A stretch of 64,000 bases of DNA from Lamellibrachia satsuma (taxonomy: Eukaryota; Annelida; Polychaeta; Sabellida; Siboglinidae): the NCBI GenBank assembly GCA_033239005.1, contig BSQZ01000035.1, positions 2,905,001 through 2,969,000 on the forward strand. Direction: 5' to 3'. The position numbers and the translations under genes were made by a program. Below the pieces are notes generated by a model that did no database searches, was not told the origin of the DNA, and saw only the letters and a list, made by a program, of their open reading frames with translations. Positions 12,160 to 23,469 of this stretch are shown here, piece by piece. The first letter of the stretch is position 1, and each line of letters opens with the position of its first letter.

Positions 12160-12345
12160 GCGGGCGGGCGGGCGGGCGGGCGGGCGGGCGGGCGGGCGGG
12201 CGGGCGGGCGGGCGGGCGGGCGGGCGGGCGGGCGGGCGGGCGGGCGGGCGGGCGGGCGGGCGGGCGGGCGGGCGGGCGGGCGGGCGGGCGGGCGGGCGGG
12301 CGGGCGGGGGCGGGCGGGCGGGCGGGCGGGCGGGCAGGCGGGCGG
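12160..12345. repeat. (CGGG)n tetranucleotide repeat, about 185 bp
   Basis: Near-perfect CGGG units on the plus strand (CCCG on the transcribed minus strand), with one extra G near 12307 and an A near 12336. The four-base period gives long GGRAGGRA or PARPPARP frames that are artefacts. A G-quadruplex-forming tract is expected. Confidence 0.97.
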
Positions 12346-12711
12346 TCTTCCTTTGGGGTTTGTGGTGAGCAGACGTTTCTTTCTTTCTTTCTTTCCTTTG
12401 GCCTACTGTGTCCCAGGTTGCAGTGGAAATCCACTGTTCTTTCTTTGGGGTTACAGAGGGTGATTGCACACCAAAAACTGCGAGTACTGCAATGCTATCA
12501 CACATCTTGCAGAATTAGTCCGCTGCTGGTATCGAGCAACCACACAGGTTCATGGCTTACATATCCTCTTCTTCTTCAGGCATCTGCCTATGGACCGCTC
12601 TTGACAGATACTAATTTGATTTCCATACAATTCCGCAATCGAAATGTTGAAGTATGCGTATGTACGTATTTTAATAAAAATTACAGAACAAACAAAAACG
12701 TTAATACGTAC

Positions 12712-12855
12712 GTTTGTATTTCGTGTACTATCGACGCTAATTGATCGGCGAGTACCGCGCCGTCTGGCAGATGTCTGGTCGATACCTTCGCCTTCTGGAG
12801 TGCATTCTGGCAATTCGACGGAAGACACGTCATCGGTTTTTATCGGCATGCCGTT
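12712..12855 (-). CDS. Array exon E3
   Basis: 144 bp, 48 codons, phase 0-0. The acceptor is TGTGTTTGTCCGTTGCAG and the donor GTACGT. It encodes the same peptide as E2 apart from the final residue (N instead of K), so the pair is a recent duplicate about 0.96 kb apart. Confidence 0.6.
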
Positions 12856-13024
12856 CTGCAACGGACAAACACACTGGAATGAATGTGTCAACGAATAGGA
12901 CCATGCGATGGCTATATGTGTGCGTGTGCGGATACGGGTGGGAGGGTGGGAGGGAGGGCTTGACCCATCAGTACTACAATAAAATCAATAAAATCTTCCG
13001 CCATGGTTACCTGTATATGCTTGT

Positions 13025-13925
13025 TCTACAAGTACTCAAATCAGGGTCTTGGCCCGGGTAAATTCTACTGATTCTTTGGTTTACTGTATGTTAATAACTT
13101 TGGCCGCCCAACAACAATATGTATTTCAAACTCTTGATGTTCAGTTGAAACAGTTCTTTGCTTTTGTTTCTTAATGTTTATGATAGTAGCTTTGGGGAGA
13201 TGTGGTCCGTCGAATTTGTCCTGTACGGCATTCATCCCATGGTACGTGTCCCTGCCAGTGAGAGACTGAGTGTTTGTCTGTGTTGTAGCACGCTAGACTT
13301 TTGAATACGTTAGGCTGAATGATGGTTGGAAGAACAACTTTCTGATTCACGAGTGGTATTTGTATAACTACTTTCACTGTAGCTGCTTCTAGAGACACTG
13401 GGCATAATCATCGTCTTACCGCAGTGCGCATAAACTATTATGTTCAGTGTCTGTATTAGTTAACATTACCAGTTAATGTTTTTTTATAGCATATGATAGT
13501 AGCTTAATGTTTACGAAGTTTCTTTGTATCATTTATGTTGTGACTGAACGACTGAATCAATCTATTAAACATATGTGGTGGACTCTTGGATCTCCAGTAA
13601 ATAGCACCACAAGAAACCATTCAAAGTGATCTAGTACTGTGAATGATTATGTTTTGTACATCAGAGGGGTTGTGAGGCCAAGGGTTAATTGCATATATTG
13701 TCTTACGACAGATCGAATATGTAACTATAATTAATTATATTGTTGACATTTGTAGAATTTGTTTTCCAAACTTAAAGTTCTGTTTATACAAATTTATTTT
13801 CAAAATAATACCTTGCAATGCGGTACTGTCTAGAACAGTCAGCAATTTTCCCTTTTTTTCTGGGAACATAAAAGTACCCTCTTCGGTCTTCAGGCATCTG
13901 CATATGTACCATTCTTAGCTAATAA
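13025..13925. repeat. Duplicated block, copy 2
   Basis: Copy of 10385-11230. Here it is followed by an intact array exon (E4) and then by the second LINE RT fragment. In copy 1 the exon is broken. Confidence 0.8.
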
Positions 13926-14036
13926 CAGTTTCATTTCCATACATATGAAACCCATGTTTGGAAGTATGCGTCTGTAATGTATCTGGGAGACCAAACAAAA
14001 CCCACAAAACAAACAATCAAAAACGTTGATACATAC

Positions 14037-14180
14037 GCTTGAATTCCGTGTACTATCGACGCTAATTGATCGACGAGTACCGCGCCGTCTAGAGGGTTTC
14101 TGGCCGAGACCTCCGCCTTCCGGGATGCATTCTGGCAATTTGATGGACGACACGGCATCGGTTTTAATCGGCATATCGTT
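14037..14180 (-). CDS. Array exon E4
   Basis: 144 bp, 48 codons, phase 0-0. The acceptor is TGTGTTTATCCGTTGCAG and the donor GTATGT. The peptide begins NDMPIKTDAVSSIKLPEC, has EGGGLGQKPS in the middle and keeps [16 protein letters not shown]. It sits between the ELPEC and ELRET subgroups: ELPEC-like at its start, QKP-like in the middle. Confidence 0.6.
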
Positions 14181-14284
14181 CTGCAACGGATAAACACACT
14201 GGCTTGAATGCTGCATCGAATAGCATCATGCGATGGCACGAAGTTACCCACTCATTCAATCCTCTTCGTGCCTTAGGCACATAC

Positions 14285-14750
14285 GGGTTCCACAAGAGAG
14301 CGCCACTGCTATCGGCCTGCAGCCTGCTTGGTGACGGTGTCCGATGTCAGGCTTCGGATGTAATCTCTTTTCTCACGGTTTCTTGCATGTCCTTGTGTCG
14401 GCTGGGCAGCAGCCCAATATCATCTGTATATTCCAAGTTTTCCAGGATTGAGGTATGAGTCCATCTGATGCCACTGTTTCTACTTCTAATGGGTTCTATC
14501 TTCTGCCAGTCAATGGTGAGGATGAAAAGAAATGGAGAGAATGCATATCTGCTTCACTCCTGATTTGATGCTGAAGCTGTCTGTCAGGTAGTTGTTACTG
14601 GCGACCTGGCACTGGACGTCTGTGTAGAGTATCTTGATTACATCTCCCATTATCTAGGGATCTCTTAGTGACGTAAAATAGTCCATTCTCTGTGAATGCT
14701 GTCAAATGCATTTTCGAAGTTCCCGACGAATGCTACCGAAGGTGGCCAAA
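14285..14750 (-). pseudogene. LINE reverse transcriptase fragment, second copy
   Basis: Homologous to 11285-11735. Minus-strand pieces read FENAFDS, QVASNNYLTDS-type sequence and LEYTDDIGLLPSRHKDMQE, where the RT motif YADD has become YTDD. Several stops and frameshifts are present. Confidence 0.75.
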
Positions 14751-14994
14751 ACGTCGAATATGTCAATCTCAACAGTTGTGATTAGAAATAAATCATTATT
14801 TCATTAGTATCTACCAACTGAATGATAATTTTTAGTACCTGTGGGAGTGACCTTATATCTTGCCTTTTCTGCCGCGGTTTCTCCGAACTGGCAATTTTTT
14901 TGGCTTCCTCGTCCTTCTGTGAATTTTTTCTGGAAAGTCGTTCTTTGAGTCTTGGGGTTTGTTGTGAACAGTCGTTTCTTTCTGTCATTTTGGA

Positions 14995-15078
14995 ATGGAG
15001 ACATCTTAGGGATTACCAAACATCACCCATATCTAGGAGTTGAGTTCTCGGGTGACCTTAGGTGGAACGCTCACTGCA
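14995..15078 (+). pseudogene. CR1/L2-type LINE RT fragment
   Basis: Reads ITKHHPYLGVEFSGDLRWNA, then HC. It resembles the conserved YLGV.I..DL.W..H segment just after the RT active site in CR1/L2-type LINEs. It joins the Tc1 relic directly at about 15078. Confidence 0.55.
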
Positions 15079-15540
15079 AAGCACGGTGCCGGATCCTTGA
15101 GCGGAGGGGGTGCATCTCAATTACAGCGTTACCCAACTGTACCTTTGTGAAGGCACAATGAAGCCGGAACAGTATGTTAAAGTGTTGGATCATCACATAC
15201 TGGCTTCTGTGTTTGACTGCGAGGGTGCAACATTTATCTTCCAGCAAAATAATCCATGAAGCCGGAAAAGTCACCCTTTTTTAATTCTTGGCATTGAGGT
15301 GATGTAGTTCCCGACTGAGAGGTCAGACTTGAACTCAACACAGCATCCATGGGACGTTCTATTCAAGCACACCAAGGGGAGCAGACGCACCAACTTACAG
15401 GCTTTGTGACAGTCGCTATAGATTGAATGGAGCGCAGTCTCCTCGTCTACTATCCGCAAGTTAATGTATTTGATGCCGGAACCATATGATGCTGTAATTA
15501 AGTGTCTAAGTGTCATTCATCCAAGTATTTAAAATGTTGT
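15079..15540 (+). pseudogene. Tc1/mariner transposase relic, copy 1
   Basis: Joined frames give a Tc1-like C-terminal half: a piece resembling EQYVKVLDHHILAS, a remnant of the FQQDNAP motif (FQQNN), and near the end an SPDLNST..HPWDVL segment and an IRKLMYLMPEPYDAVIKC tail. The catalytic Asp of QDN is Asn here. Frames are broken several times. Related copies are at 23.47 and 43.56 kb. Confidence 0.75.
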
Positions 15541-15609
15541 TTTAATAATTGTTTGCAATAAAACATAAACACTAATACACTGACATGCTTCATTTATGAG
15601 TACACTTCA

Positions 15610-15760
15610 ATGAGTTAATGGTAAAGCTGTTTCAACAAAACTGTGAAGAAGAGCTAGAATGGACTGTCAGAAACAGTTGTTTGTGCAGCCGCTGTGGACA
15701 CTTTTAAAAATAGATTTGGCAGACAGGTCCAACCGCGTGCACCGCTTTAGCACTCATCCC
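15610..15760 (+). pseudogene. CR1/L2-type LINE 3' end, copy 1
   Basis: C-terminal LINE peptide in broken frame: KAVSTKL..., then NGLSETVVCAAAVDTFKN and RFGRQV, then a stop. It matches the WN.LP..VV.A.....FK tail of CR1/jockey-like RT proteins. The 3' UTR-like sequence that follows (CTTTAGCACTCATCCCCATA) is shared with four other copies in the window. Confidence 0.75.
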
Positions 15761-16013
15761 CATATTGGCGTAATAACCTTCGGGTTCTTACCGATTATCA
15801 CATAGACGTATACGTATTTTCCAGTATTAGTCCACCGTTGGTGCCGACCAACCCTACAGCCCCTGCTCATGGACTTACATATAACTCCTTCGGTCTTCAG
15901 CCTATGGACTGCTCTTGACCGATAACAGTTTGATTTCTATGAAATTCCGAAATCGCAATGTGGAAGTATGTGTATGTAACGTATCTGAATAATAAAAAAA
16001 CGTTAATACATAC

Positions 16014-16157
16014 GCTTGAATTTCGTGTACTATCGACGCTAATTAATCGGCGAGTACCGTGCCGTTTAGCAGGCTTCTGGTCGAGACTTTCGCCTTCTAC
16101 GGTGGTTTCTCGAATTTCGATGGAAGACTCGTCATCGGTTTTCATCGGCATGCCGTC
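16014..16157 (-). CDS. Array exon E5
   Basis: 144 bp, 48 codons, phase 0-0. The acceptor is TGTGTTTGTCCATTGCAG and the donor GTATGT. The peptide begins DGMPMKTDDESSIEIRETT, continues VEGESLDQKPAKRHGTRR and ends [11 protein letters not shown]. The serine of the usual RRSIS is Leu here, so the basophilic kinase-like site is altered. Confidence 0.6.
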
Positions 16158-16399
16158 CTGCAATGGACAAACACACTGGCTTGATGTGGCACCGACTAGG
16201 ACCATGCGACGTCTACATAAAGTATGATTAAATATATCATGCATAGCAGTGTATCGCAACATAAAAAAGGAATGTACAAAGATTTTCATTGGTCAACCGA
16301 ACGACTGTTTTACAGGATATTGCGGCACTGTTTCATGCACCATGTATTAATATTTATAACGTCTCGGTTGATCAAAACTAACATCGATAACGACGTGTT

Positions 16400-17560
16400 A
16401 CTATCATGATTTGAACATAGTGTGAACACAGAGTTGTGTATGTGAGTTTGACACGGGAAACTCACCCGATCCGGTAAGATAAGGCCTAAGCAAAAAAATT
16501 GTGTGTTTCAGGTAACAGGCCGAAATTAGGTAGGTAGGTAGGTAGGGAATTTTTTTACAATTATCATGACTACGGGTCCAGATAGAATGACATGTACATT
16601 TTCAACAGTAAAATGTTATTAAAGTTCAAATAATCTTGTTTCGCATGATCTGAAGATGGAGCATTAAAGACAAAGTTCTTCATAGAAAGATATTACAGGA
16701 GCGTCACTGATGCACTGGCTCACACTGGCTCGCACTGGCTCACGTTTGACGGTCTCATTTACTTCATACCTGATGAGCTAACACTGTGTTTGAAAATAAC
16801 TTTCTAAATGATTCGTCATGTTCATACAGCTATCTACTACCAATACTGTTGCGCACTACCCATTACATGTTATCAATACAATAACCTTAAATTATTGAGT
16901 ACTAACTTCGTCTTAACCATAACCATAAACAAGTAATTTAACAAAAGTAACACTTTGCTAGTACAGCTCTACTATAATGTTCACAGGAATAATAGCACAA
17001 AAATAATGTCACGCATGAATTGTATTTATCATCAAACGAACGTAACGAACGAAACGAACGTAACGAACGTAACGAACGTACCACGGTTGTCTAGAAAGAC
17101 TCGGAAAATACCAGTAAATAACAGTTTTTCCTGGTATTCAAATTCCAAGAAAAAACAACCCTGTTTACCATAAGTGTTCAAATCAATGAATTTAAGGGGT
17201 CACCTGCATGCAAATGGTTATGTACACTTATGTCTTATCGTGATTTTTACCATTACAAATTTAATTGTTTAAACGTACACAATTGGCAAAAATAAAAATT
17301 TTTCAAAAACACTACTATTCGTTCTAAGCCGCTTTACAATTACGTGTATTGTTTTCTAGAATAAAAAATATACATCTATGAATTCAATTTGCCATAGGAC
17401 TTCCTGCAAAACCACACCATCACCTTTTCTAAGATTATCACGTTAAGATGGCTATGGTCCTGCACATTACTAATATTATGTCATAAGTGACTCAATACAT
17501 TGTAAATTTGGTCAATAAAAGTAGTTTTAAGGTATGACGTATAATTTACATAACCCATTT
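16400..17560. other. Spacer with short simple repeats
   Basis: No gene recognised. It holds (GGTA)n near 16530-16546, three copies of CACTGGCTC near 16713-16742, and (AACGAACGT)n near 17038-17080. The stretch near 16425-16490 resembles the conserved block at 24270-24330. Confidence 0.5.
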
Positions 17561-18345
17561 GCAGACCAGCGTGACCTCTTCACACACAGACCAGTGTGAC
17601 CTCTTAACATACGGACCAATGTCACCTCTTAACATACGGACCGGTGTGACCTCTTAACATACAGACCAGTGTGACCTCTTAACATACGGACCAGTGTCAC
17701 CTCTTAACATACAGACCAGTGTGACCTCTTAACATACGGACCAGTGTGACCTCTTAACATACGGACCAGTGTCACCTCTTAACATACGGACCAGAGTCAC
17801 CTCTTAACATACGGGCCAGTGTCACCTCTTAACACACATACCAGTGTCACCTCTTAACATACAGACCAGTGTGACCTCTTAACATACGGACCAGTGTCAC
17901 CTCTTACCATACGGACCAGTGTCACCTCTTAACATACGGACCAGTGTCACCTCTTAACATACAGACCAGTGTCACCTCTTAACATACATACCAGTGTGAC
18001 CTCTTAACATACGGACCAGTGTGACCTCTCAACATACGGACCAGTGTGACCTCTTATCATACAGACCAGTGTGACCTCTTAACATACGGACCAGTGTCAC
18101 CTCTTAACATACGGACCAGAGTCACCTCTTAACATACGGACCAGTGTCACCTCTTAACACACAGACCAGTGTCACCTCTTAACATACGGACCAGTGTCAC
18201 CTCTTACCATACGGACCAGTGTGACCTCTTAACAGACGGACCAGTGTCACCTCTTAACATACGGACCAGTGTCACCTCTTAGCATTTTCCGTATGGCCTC
18301 ATGCAGCATGGGGCGTAGCCTTTGCTGTTGCACTCTGCACACTGT
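17490..18345. repeat. 25-bp minisatellite, block 1, with unique borders
   Basis: About 29 units of GACCAGTGTGACCTCTTAAC plus ATACG (17566-18285). The main variable position is G/C in GTG(G/C)-type TGTGACC or TGTCACC units. The left border is AAATTTGGTCAATAAAAGTA and the right border TAGCATTTTCCGTATGGCCT. Both borders recur around block 2. Confidence 0.93.
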
Positions 18346-18815
18346 AAATTTGGTCAATAAAAGTAGTTTTAAGGTATGACGTAAAGTTTACATAACCCAT
18401 TTGCAGACCAGTGTGACCTCTTAACATACAGACCAGTGTGACCTCTTAACATACAGACCAGTGTGACCTCTTAACATACAGACCAGTGTCACCTCTTAAC
18501 ATACGGACCAGTGTCACCTCTTAACATACAGACCAGTGTCACCTCTTAACATACGGACCAGTGTCACCTCTTAACATACCGACCAGTGTTACCTCTTAAC
18601 ATACAGACCAGTGTCACCTCTTAACATACAGACCAGTGTCACCTCTCAACATACGGACCAGTGTGACCTCTTAACATACGGACCAGTGTCACGTCTTAAC
18701 ATACAGACCAGTGTCCCCTCTTAACATACGGACCAGTGTCACCTCTTAGCATTTTCCGTATGGCCTCATGCAGCATGAGGCGTAGCCTTTGCTGTTGCAC
18801 TCTGCACAGAGAGGG
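18346..18815. repeat. 25-bp minisatellite, block 2
   Basis: A second copy of the whole border-array-border structure with about 14 units, directly behind block 1. The pair is a tandem duplication in which only the number of 25-bp units differs. Confidence 0.92.
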
Positions 18816-18819
18816 AACA

Positions 18820-19500
18820 CAGTGTTTAAATGTTGTTTCAACTTGAAAGCAGTCTCCGCTCCATCTCCACCACGGTAGTAGCAGACTGGTCGTCCCGGGG
18901 TCGAACTGTAGTAAGGAGCCTCCAAGGGACTCTCGCAGTTTAGTATCTGGACGTTTTGGCAGATGGCAGCGACTTCCGTGGTTTGCTGCTACTGTGTACG
19001 TCAAATGTATTTCTTTGACTTGGTTCTGGTTCAGGTGGGCCGACACTAACAGGCTTAGACATATAAGAAATTTGAAGGAACTTTGAATTTACTGAACAAT
19101 TGAATGTCACTACACATTCACGATCGATGATCGTTTACATCGTGGCATTGGTATTTGGAACCGTCGTTCATGGTCCTTGTACACGCTCCGTTACCACAGG
19201 CATACTTTTCTACCATGTTGTGAAAAGTTTCGTTTGGCAGCATGATAAATGTTCTTTTCGCTGGCATTTTACAAGTCCGTCTTCAAACTCGTTTTTTATT
19301 CGTTGCATGGCTGCATTGATTCGTTGTTCACATAATATCACTATGCATGACTAATAGTAAATCAAATGTCCATGTTTATATAATTTTTTATATGTGTAAT
19401 GATGCTTGTGGCGAGTGTTGAAGTGCACTGACACACTCAGGAGTCATGACACACTAACATACTTGTGCTTATATGTCTACTTAAGATTGGTAAAGAACGA
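18820..19500. other. Spacer, no recognised gene
   Basis: Shares short stretches with other unit boundaries (for example TTTTTTATTCGTTGCATGGC near 19292, like 24500 and 44560). No coding signal recognised. Confidence 0.4.
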
Positions 19501-19524
19501 CAACAACAACAAATGGGAAAGCAG

Positions 19525-19830
19525 TGTTACTGAGATGATGAAAGATCTTAACTGGGAGTCCGTTGTCTCGCCGTAGAGAGATCAGATGTCCCATACTGTT
19601 TTATTAACTATTACATTGAGAGACAGCTCTTCGTTTACCAGATATTCTTATTCGGGCAAATAACAATACACGTGGCCATTGTGACAGATTTTTTCCAAGT
19701 GCCGACCAGGTTTATGCCAATAGCGTTGTCAACAGAACTATAAAGAACTGGAATGGACTATCAGAAACAGTTGTGTCTACAGCCACTGTGGACACTTTTC
19801 AAAATAGATTTGGCAGGCAGATCTAAATGC
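19525..19830 (+). pseudogene. CR1/L2-type LINE 3' end, copy 2
   Basis: Starts at GAGATGATGAAAGATCTTAA. Readable pieces are ANSVVNRTIKNWNGLSETV and VDTFQNRFGRQI followed by a stop. In better copies the upstream part reads RREISCLIMFY. This is the conserved C-terminal end of a CR1/jockey-type ORF2. It opens duplicated unit I. Confidence 0.78.
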
Positions 19831-20087
19831 GGTGCAGTGCTTTAGCACTCATCCCCCATACTGGCGTAACAACCTTTGGATTCTTGCTGATTATCACATA
19901 GACGTAAGACCAACCCTGCCAACCAACCCTACCGGCTCATGGACTACATAATCCTCTTCGGTCTTCAGGCAAATGCCTATGCACCGCTCTTGGAGGCTGA
20001 GTTTGATTTCTATACAATTTCGAAATCGCAACGTGGAAGTATGCGTCTGTAACGTATCTGAATAATAAAAAAAACGTTAATACGTAC

Positions 20088-20231
20088 GTTTGAATTTCGT
20101 GTACTATCGACTCTAATTGATCTGCGAGCACCGCGCCGTCTAGCGGGTTTCTGGTCGAGACTTTCGCCTTCCACAGTGGTTTCTCGCAATTCGATGCGAG
20201 CCACGTCATCGGTTTTTATCGGCATGCCGTT
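20088..20231 (-). CDS. Array exon E6
   Basis: 144 bp, 48 codons, phase 0-0. The acceptor is GTGTATTGGTCCGTTGCAG and the donor GTACGT. The peptide begins [19 protein letters not shown], continues VEGESLDQKPARRRGARR and ends SIRVDSTRNSN. It is closest to E9 (shared RIELRET and SIRVD), although E7 and E8 lie between them. Confidence 0.6.
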
Positions 20232-20368
20232 CTGCAACGGACCAATACACATGAGTGATGTGCACCGACTAGAACCATGCGACGGCTATATAAAGAATGA
20301 TTAAATAAATCGTGCATAGCAGTGTATCGTGAAAAGTGTACTTGTAAGCAACATAAAAGGAATTGTGT

Positions 20369-20690
20369 GTCTGCGGACAGATATGCTGGCGGTGTGACTC
20401 GGGTGTCTGCGGACAGATATGCTGGCGGTGTGACTCGGGTGTCTGCGGACAGATATGCTGGCGGTGTGACTCGGGTGTCTGCGGACAGATATGCTGGCGG
20501 TGTGACTCGGGTGCTGCGGACAGATATGCTGGCGATGTGACTCGGGTGTATGCGGGCAGATATGCTGGCGGTGTGACTCGGGTGTATGCGGGCAGATATG
20601 CTGGCGGTGTGACTCGGGTGTATGCGGGCAGATATGCTGGCGCGGTGACTCGAGTATATGCGGACAGACAGGCTGGCGCGGAACTCGAGC
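20369..20690. repeat. 36-bp minisatellite
   Basis: About nine units of GTCTGCGGACAGATATGCTG plus GCGGTGTGACTCGGGT. One unit is a base short, which shifts the frame at about 20513. The last units are degraded. A trace of the same unit is at 36255-36310 in the parallel position of unit III. Confidence 0.9.
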
Positions 20691-20694
20691 GTCT

Positions 20695-20890
20695 GCGTGC
20701 CCCTCAGGAGCTACGGGGTTCCAACTAGAGGCAGGCGACCCACAACCGTTTCTTCAAAATAGAGTACAATTTGTCGACTAGCCTAGCACCTTCCATATAA
20801 AAAGGAAGTTGGAAACACTCGTCTCACTGATGAGACATTAAAACCGTACTTCACTTCTACGTGGTGTCTGTGCCAGGGAATAAATCATTC
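20695..20890 (+). mobile_element. tRNA-derived SINE-like block, copy 1
   Basis: Contains GGAGCTACGGGGTTCCAACT (B-box-like), then GGAAGTTGGAAACACTCGTC and CTGATGAGACATTAAAACCG, which looks like a conserved SINE body. Copies are at 26130 and 36305. The full tRNA-like head with an A-box-like part is best seen in the 36-kb copy. Confidence 0.45.
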
Positions 20891-21240
20891 CACGCAGGAG
20901 GTAAATGTGTGACAAATCGTGGACTCGTTAACGCTAATCTACCAATAGTGCGAACGCACCGAACATAAAACCCTCATTACGATGAAGTCAACGTAGTATA
21001 TCGGAAGATGTTATTAGTATTTATATATCGCTTAATAAATCCTTTAAATAATACTGGAATGAATACGAATATTTGTAAGTCAAGAGTAGGAGTATTTCAT
21101 AAAAAATGCTGGAGTACGAATATTTGAACATCACATATGTTAATTATACCAACGAATATATCAATATTAATTCCACGTTATTTAATCATAACCTCGATAG
21201 GACTAACAAGTTAGCAATTATATTGTAATAACATTATAGT
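20890..21240. repeat. Shared block X, copy 1
   Basis: AT-rich block repeated at 26330-26620 and 36490-36790. Landmarks are ATGAAGTCAACGTAGTATAT and GTACGAATATTTGAACATCA. No coding signal. Confidence 0.75.
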
Positions 21241-21294
21241 CAACATAAACGTTTAATATTATACCAAACTTATTAATTGAGAATATGTCTTTGA

Positions 21295-21990
21295 GTTTTC
21301 TCCATTGCCACGAGTTGTGTTACCTAACTGCCAGCATTACGGCGCAATTTCAACAGTTGGATTCTAAGAAGCCATCAAGATATAAATTTCCAAGGCATAG
21401 ATGGATATTTCTGTGATAATATGTATCTTGGAATTTGGTAAATATTATTATCATGACAATCGCTTATGATCTACCAAGTTATCCCTTTCGTGGGTATTTT
21501 TGGTAGTTTATATAAAATGGTCTATTATATCGGCATTGTGTCGAATTGCTAATTTATGTACAACACACTCAACTAAAATTAATTTTCAAGGCCAAATATT
21601 GCTTTTTACACTTCATCGGATGCTAGAAAGCACATGGTAACCATTACCAATAGGCAAAATACGGAATTTCTTTTTAGAAGTCTGTGTATGAATAAATGAC
21701 GCAAAAAGCTGTGTGCAGGGACTTTCATTGGCTCTGGCGATAAAAAATAAGGGGTATAACACGTGACAGATGGAGGAACACCTGTGACACCTGTCAATGA
21801 ACCATCATGCTTTGTTACAAGGAATACACGTATCCAAAACGAATAATGTATCAAAACGGAGCAGAGCAGGAAATTAAACCATTCAAAAAGGCAGAAAACA
21901 TATTTCGATAATAATTTCCTTGATAATATGGGACGCCACCAGCGTAAAGAAATCCACACTAGGATTGTTGTGCTAGTAAATGTGTATTTT
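21295..21990. repeat. Shared block Y, copy 1 (holds the paralogous LINE empty site)
   Basis: Repeated at 28560-29110 and 41545-42070. Landmarks are GTATCTTGGAATTTGGTAAA, ATGACGCAAAAAGCT and GGTATAACACGTGACAGATG. The stretch 21435-21460 is uninterrupted here; in unit II the LINE at 27.2-28.6 kb sits in it. Confidence 0.8.
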
Positions 21991-22234
21991 TAACTGGTTT
22001 GATCATAGTATGTGGTTTCAGGTTTGTCATAATGTAGTGTAACATACTTGTTCACCAGTGGTTGTGAAACTGTTTGTGCTGTGTTGAGAAATTGTGTTGT
22101 ATATTGATGTGTGTTGTATAGAATTAGTGACGGCTGTGTCATTGTTGTGGTCCACTGACCACACCCTTGGTTGTGCAGGTGATGCAATAATTGTCTTCGT
22201 ACACATTGAGGGACCCTGTGGAAGTACAACGTGA

Positions 22235-22510
22235 AGTGTGATAAATGTAAGCAAGCAGCCATGGAAAAGGCAATGCAAGTAGACGCCTCTAAAATATGCC
22301 AAGAGTGTGTTGACGCAACAGCGTCTGTAAATGTGGAAGAAAGTACAGACAGTGTAAATGAGGAAATGGACTTGACATCAGTCTTGGAGAGGTTGGTAAG
22401 ATTATAAAACAAAATGAATGGTGAAACTTGTGTGAATCCAAGACAAAATGAAACATAAACATGATGGACAATGAAAAGAAACTCAACTTTGGCTCTTACA
22501 ACTGTAAGCG
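22235..22510 (+). pseudogene. LINE 5' ORF fragment with Cys-rich start
   Basis: The plus strand reads VKCDKCKQAAMEKAMQVD, then ICQECVD, a CxxC...CxxC pattern like the zinc finger found at the start of some CR1-like LINE ORFs. Later comes DNEKKLNFGSYNCK, the start of an EEP-type endonuclease. It is cut at about 22515 by the 31-bp minisatellite. The parallel copy at 29.35 kb continues into the endonuclease. Confidence 0.5.
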
Positions 22511-22514
22511 TTTT

Positions 22515-22955
22515 CTCGTGTACGACGGGACTCCTGCCGACACGACTCGTGTAAGACGGGGCTCCTGCCGACACGACTCGTGTACGACGGGGCTCCTGCC
22601 GACACGACTCGTGTACGACGGGGCTCCTGCCGACACGACTCGTGTACGACGGGCTCCTGCCGACACGACTCGTGTACGACGGGGCTCCTGCCGACACGAC
22701 TCGTGTACGACGGGGCTCCTGCCGACACGACTCGTGTACGACGGGCTCCTGCCGACACGACTCGTGTACGACGGGGCTTCTGCCGACACGACTCGTGTAC
22801 GACGGGGCTCCTGCCGACACGACTCGTGTACGACGGGACTCCTGCCGACACGACTCGTGTACGACGGGGCTCCTGCCGACACGACTCGTGTACGACGGGC
22901 TCCTGCCGACACGACCCGTGTACGACGGGGCTCCTGCCGACACAACTCGTTAATG
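22515..22955. repeat. 31-bp minisatellite
   Basis: About 14 units of GTGTACGACGGGGCTCCTGC plus CGACACGACTC; four are one base shorter (GGG for GGGG). Three units remain at the parallel site 42663-42770. Long ORFs across it are artefacts. Confidence 0.93.
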
Positions 22956-22956
22956 T

Positions 22957-23465
22957 TGATCCATAGACAAGTAACATGAGTGATATTTTGATGGTTTCGG
23001 TCCTAGCCACCGAAACTATTGCGCTTATATAGTGTTGTTTAAAATGTGCCAATTTGTATGTATCGGACATAGAAACATATGCATGTAGATACACGAACAA
23101 TGGAAAAACAGCGAATACATCAAAAGTACGCTATTTGGAGATAGACCTTTGACGCTATTTGGACAATGACCCTTGATCAAAATGCCTAGGAAATATTTAT
23201 ATTTATGTTTTGATCAACTATCCTACCTTTTTATTGCTGTCTTCAAGCAGCAAAGTGTCAGTAAAACGTCATAGGACCATGCAAATTTCTTGCATAAAAA
23301 TTCATGTATTAACTAACTTGATTATACAAATAAATTAAAAAAGTCAAAATAGTAGTCGTCATGTTTTATTTATGCAACTAGCACATAATATGATCATCAA
23401 GACAAAATAAATGCTAGAACAAAGCAAACCTACGTACTTGTAGGGCTGTCAAGAAGCCAATGTTT
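22957..23465. repeat. Shared block Z, copy 1
   Basis: Repeated at 42990-43540. Landmarks are TTGATCCATAGACAAG, GATGGTTTCGGTC and TAGGGCTGTCAAGAA. No coding signal seen. Confidence 0.75.
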
Positions 23466-23469
23466 TATG

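Noticed and set aside
11702..12744. Long AGGR/PARP-rich frames on both strands
   Set aside because: Arise from (TA)n and (CGGG)n repeats; the true coding signal here is the 144-bp exon at the edge.
17490..18815. CRISPR-like array
   Set aside because: Units are directly abutting 25-mers without unique spacers, in animal DNA.
20322..20728. SADRYAGGVTR repeat protein
   Set aside because: 36-bp minisatellite with a one-base deletion that breaks the frame; sits between duplicated blocks with no gene context.
21990..22979. 317-, 205- and 172-residue frames
   Set aside because: Extend only because of the 31-bp minisatellite; the neighbouring part is a LINE relic on the plus strand.
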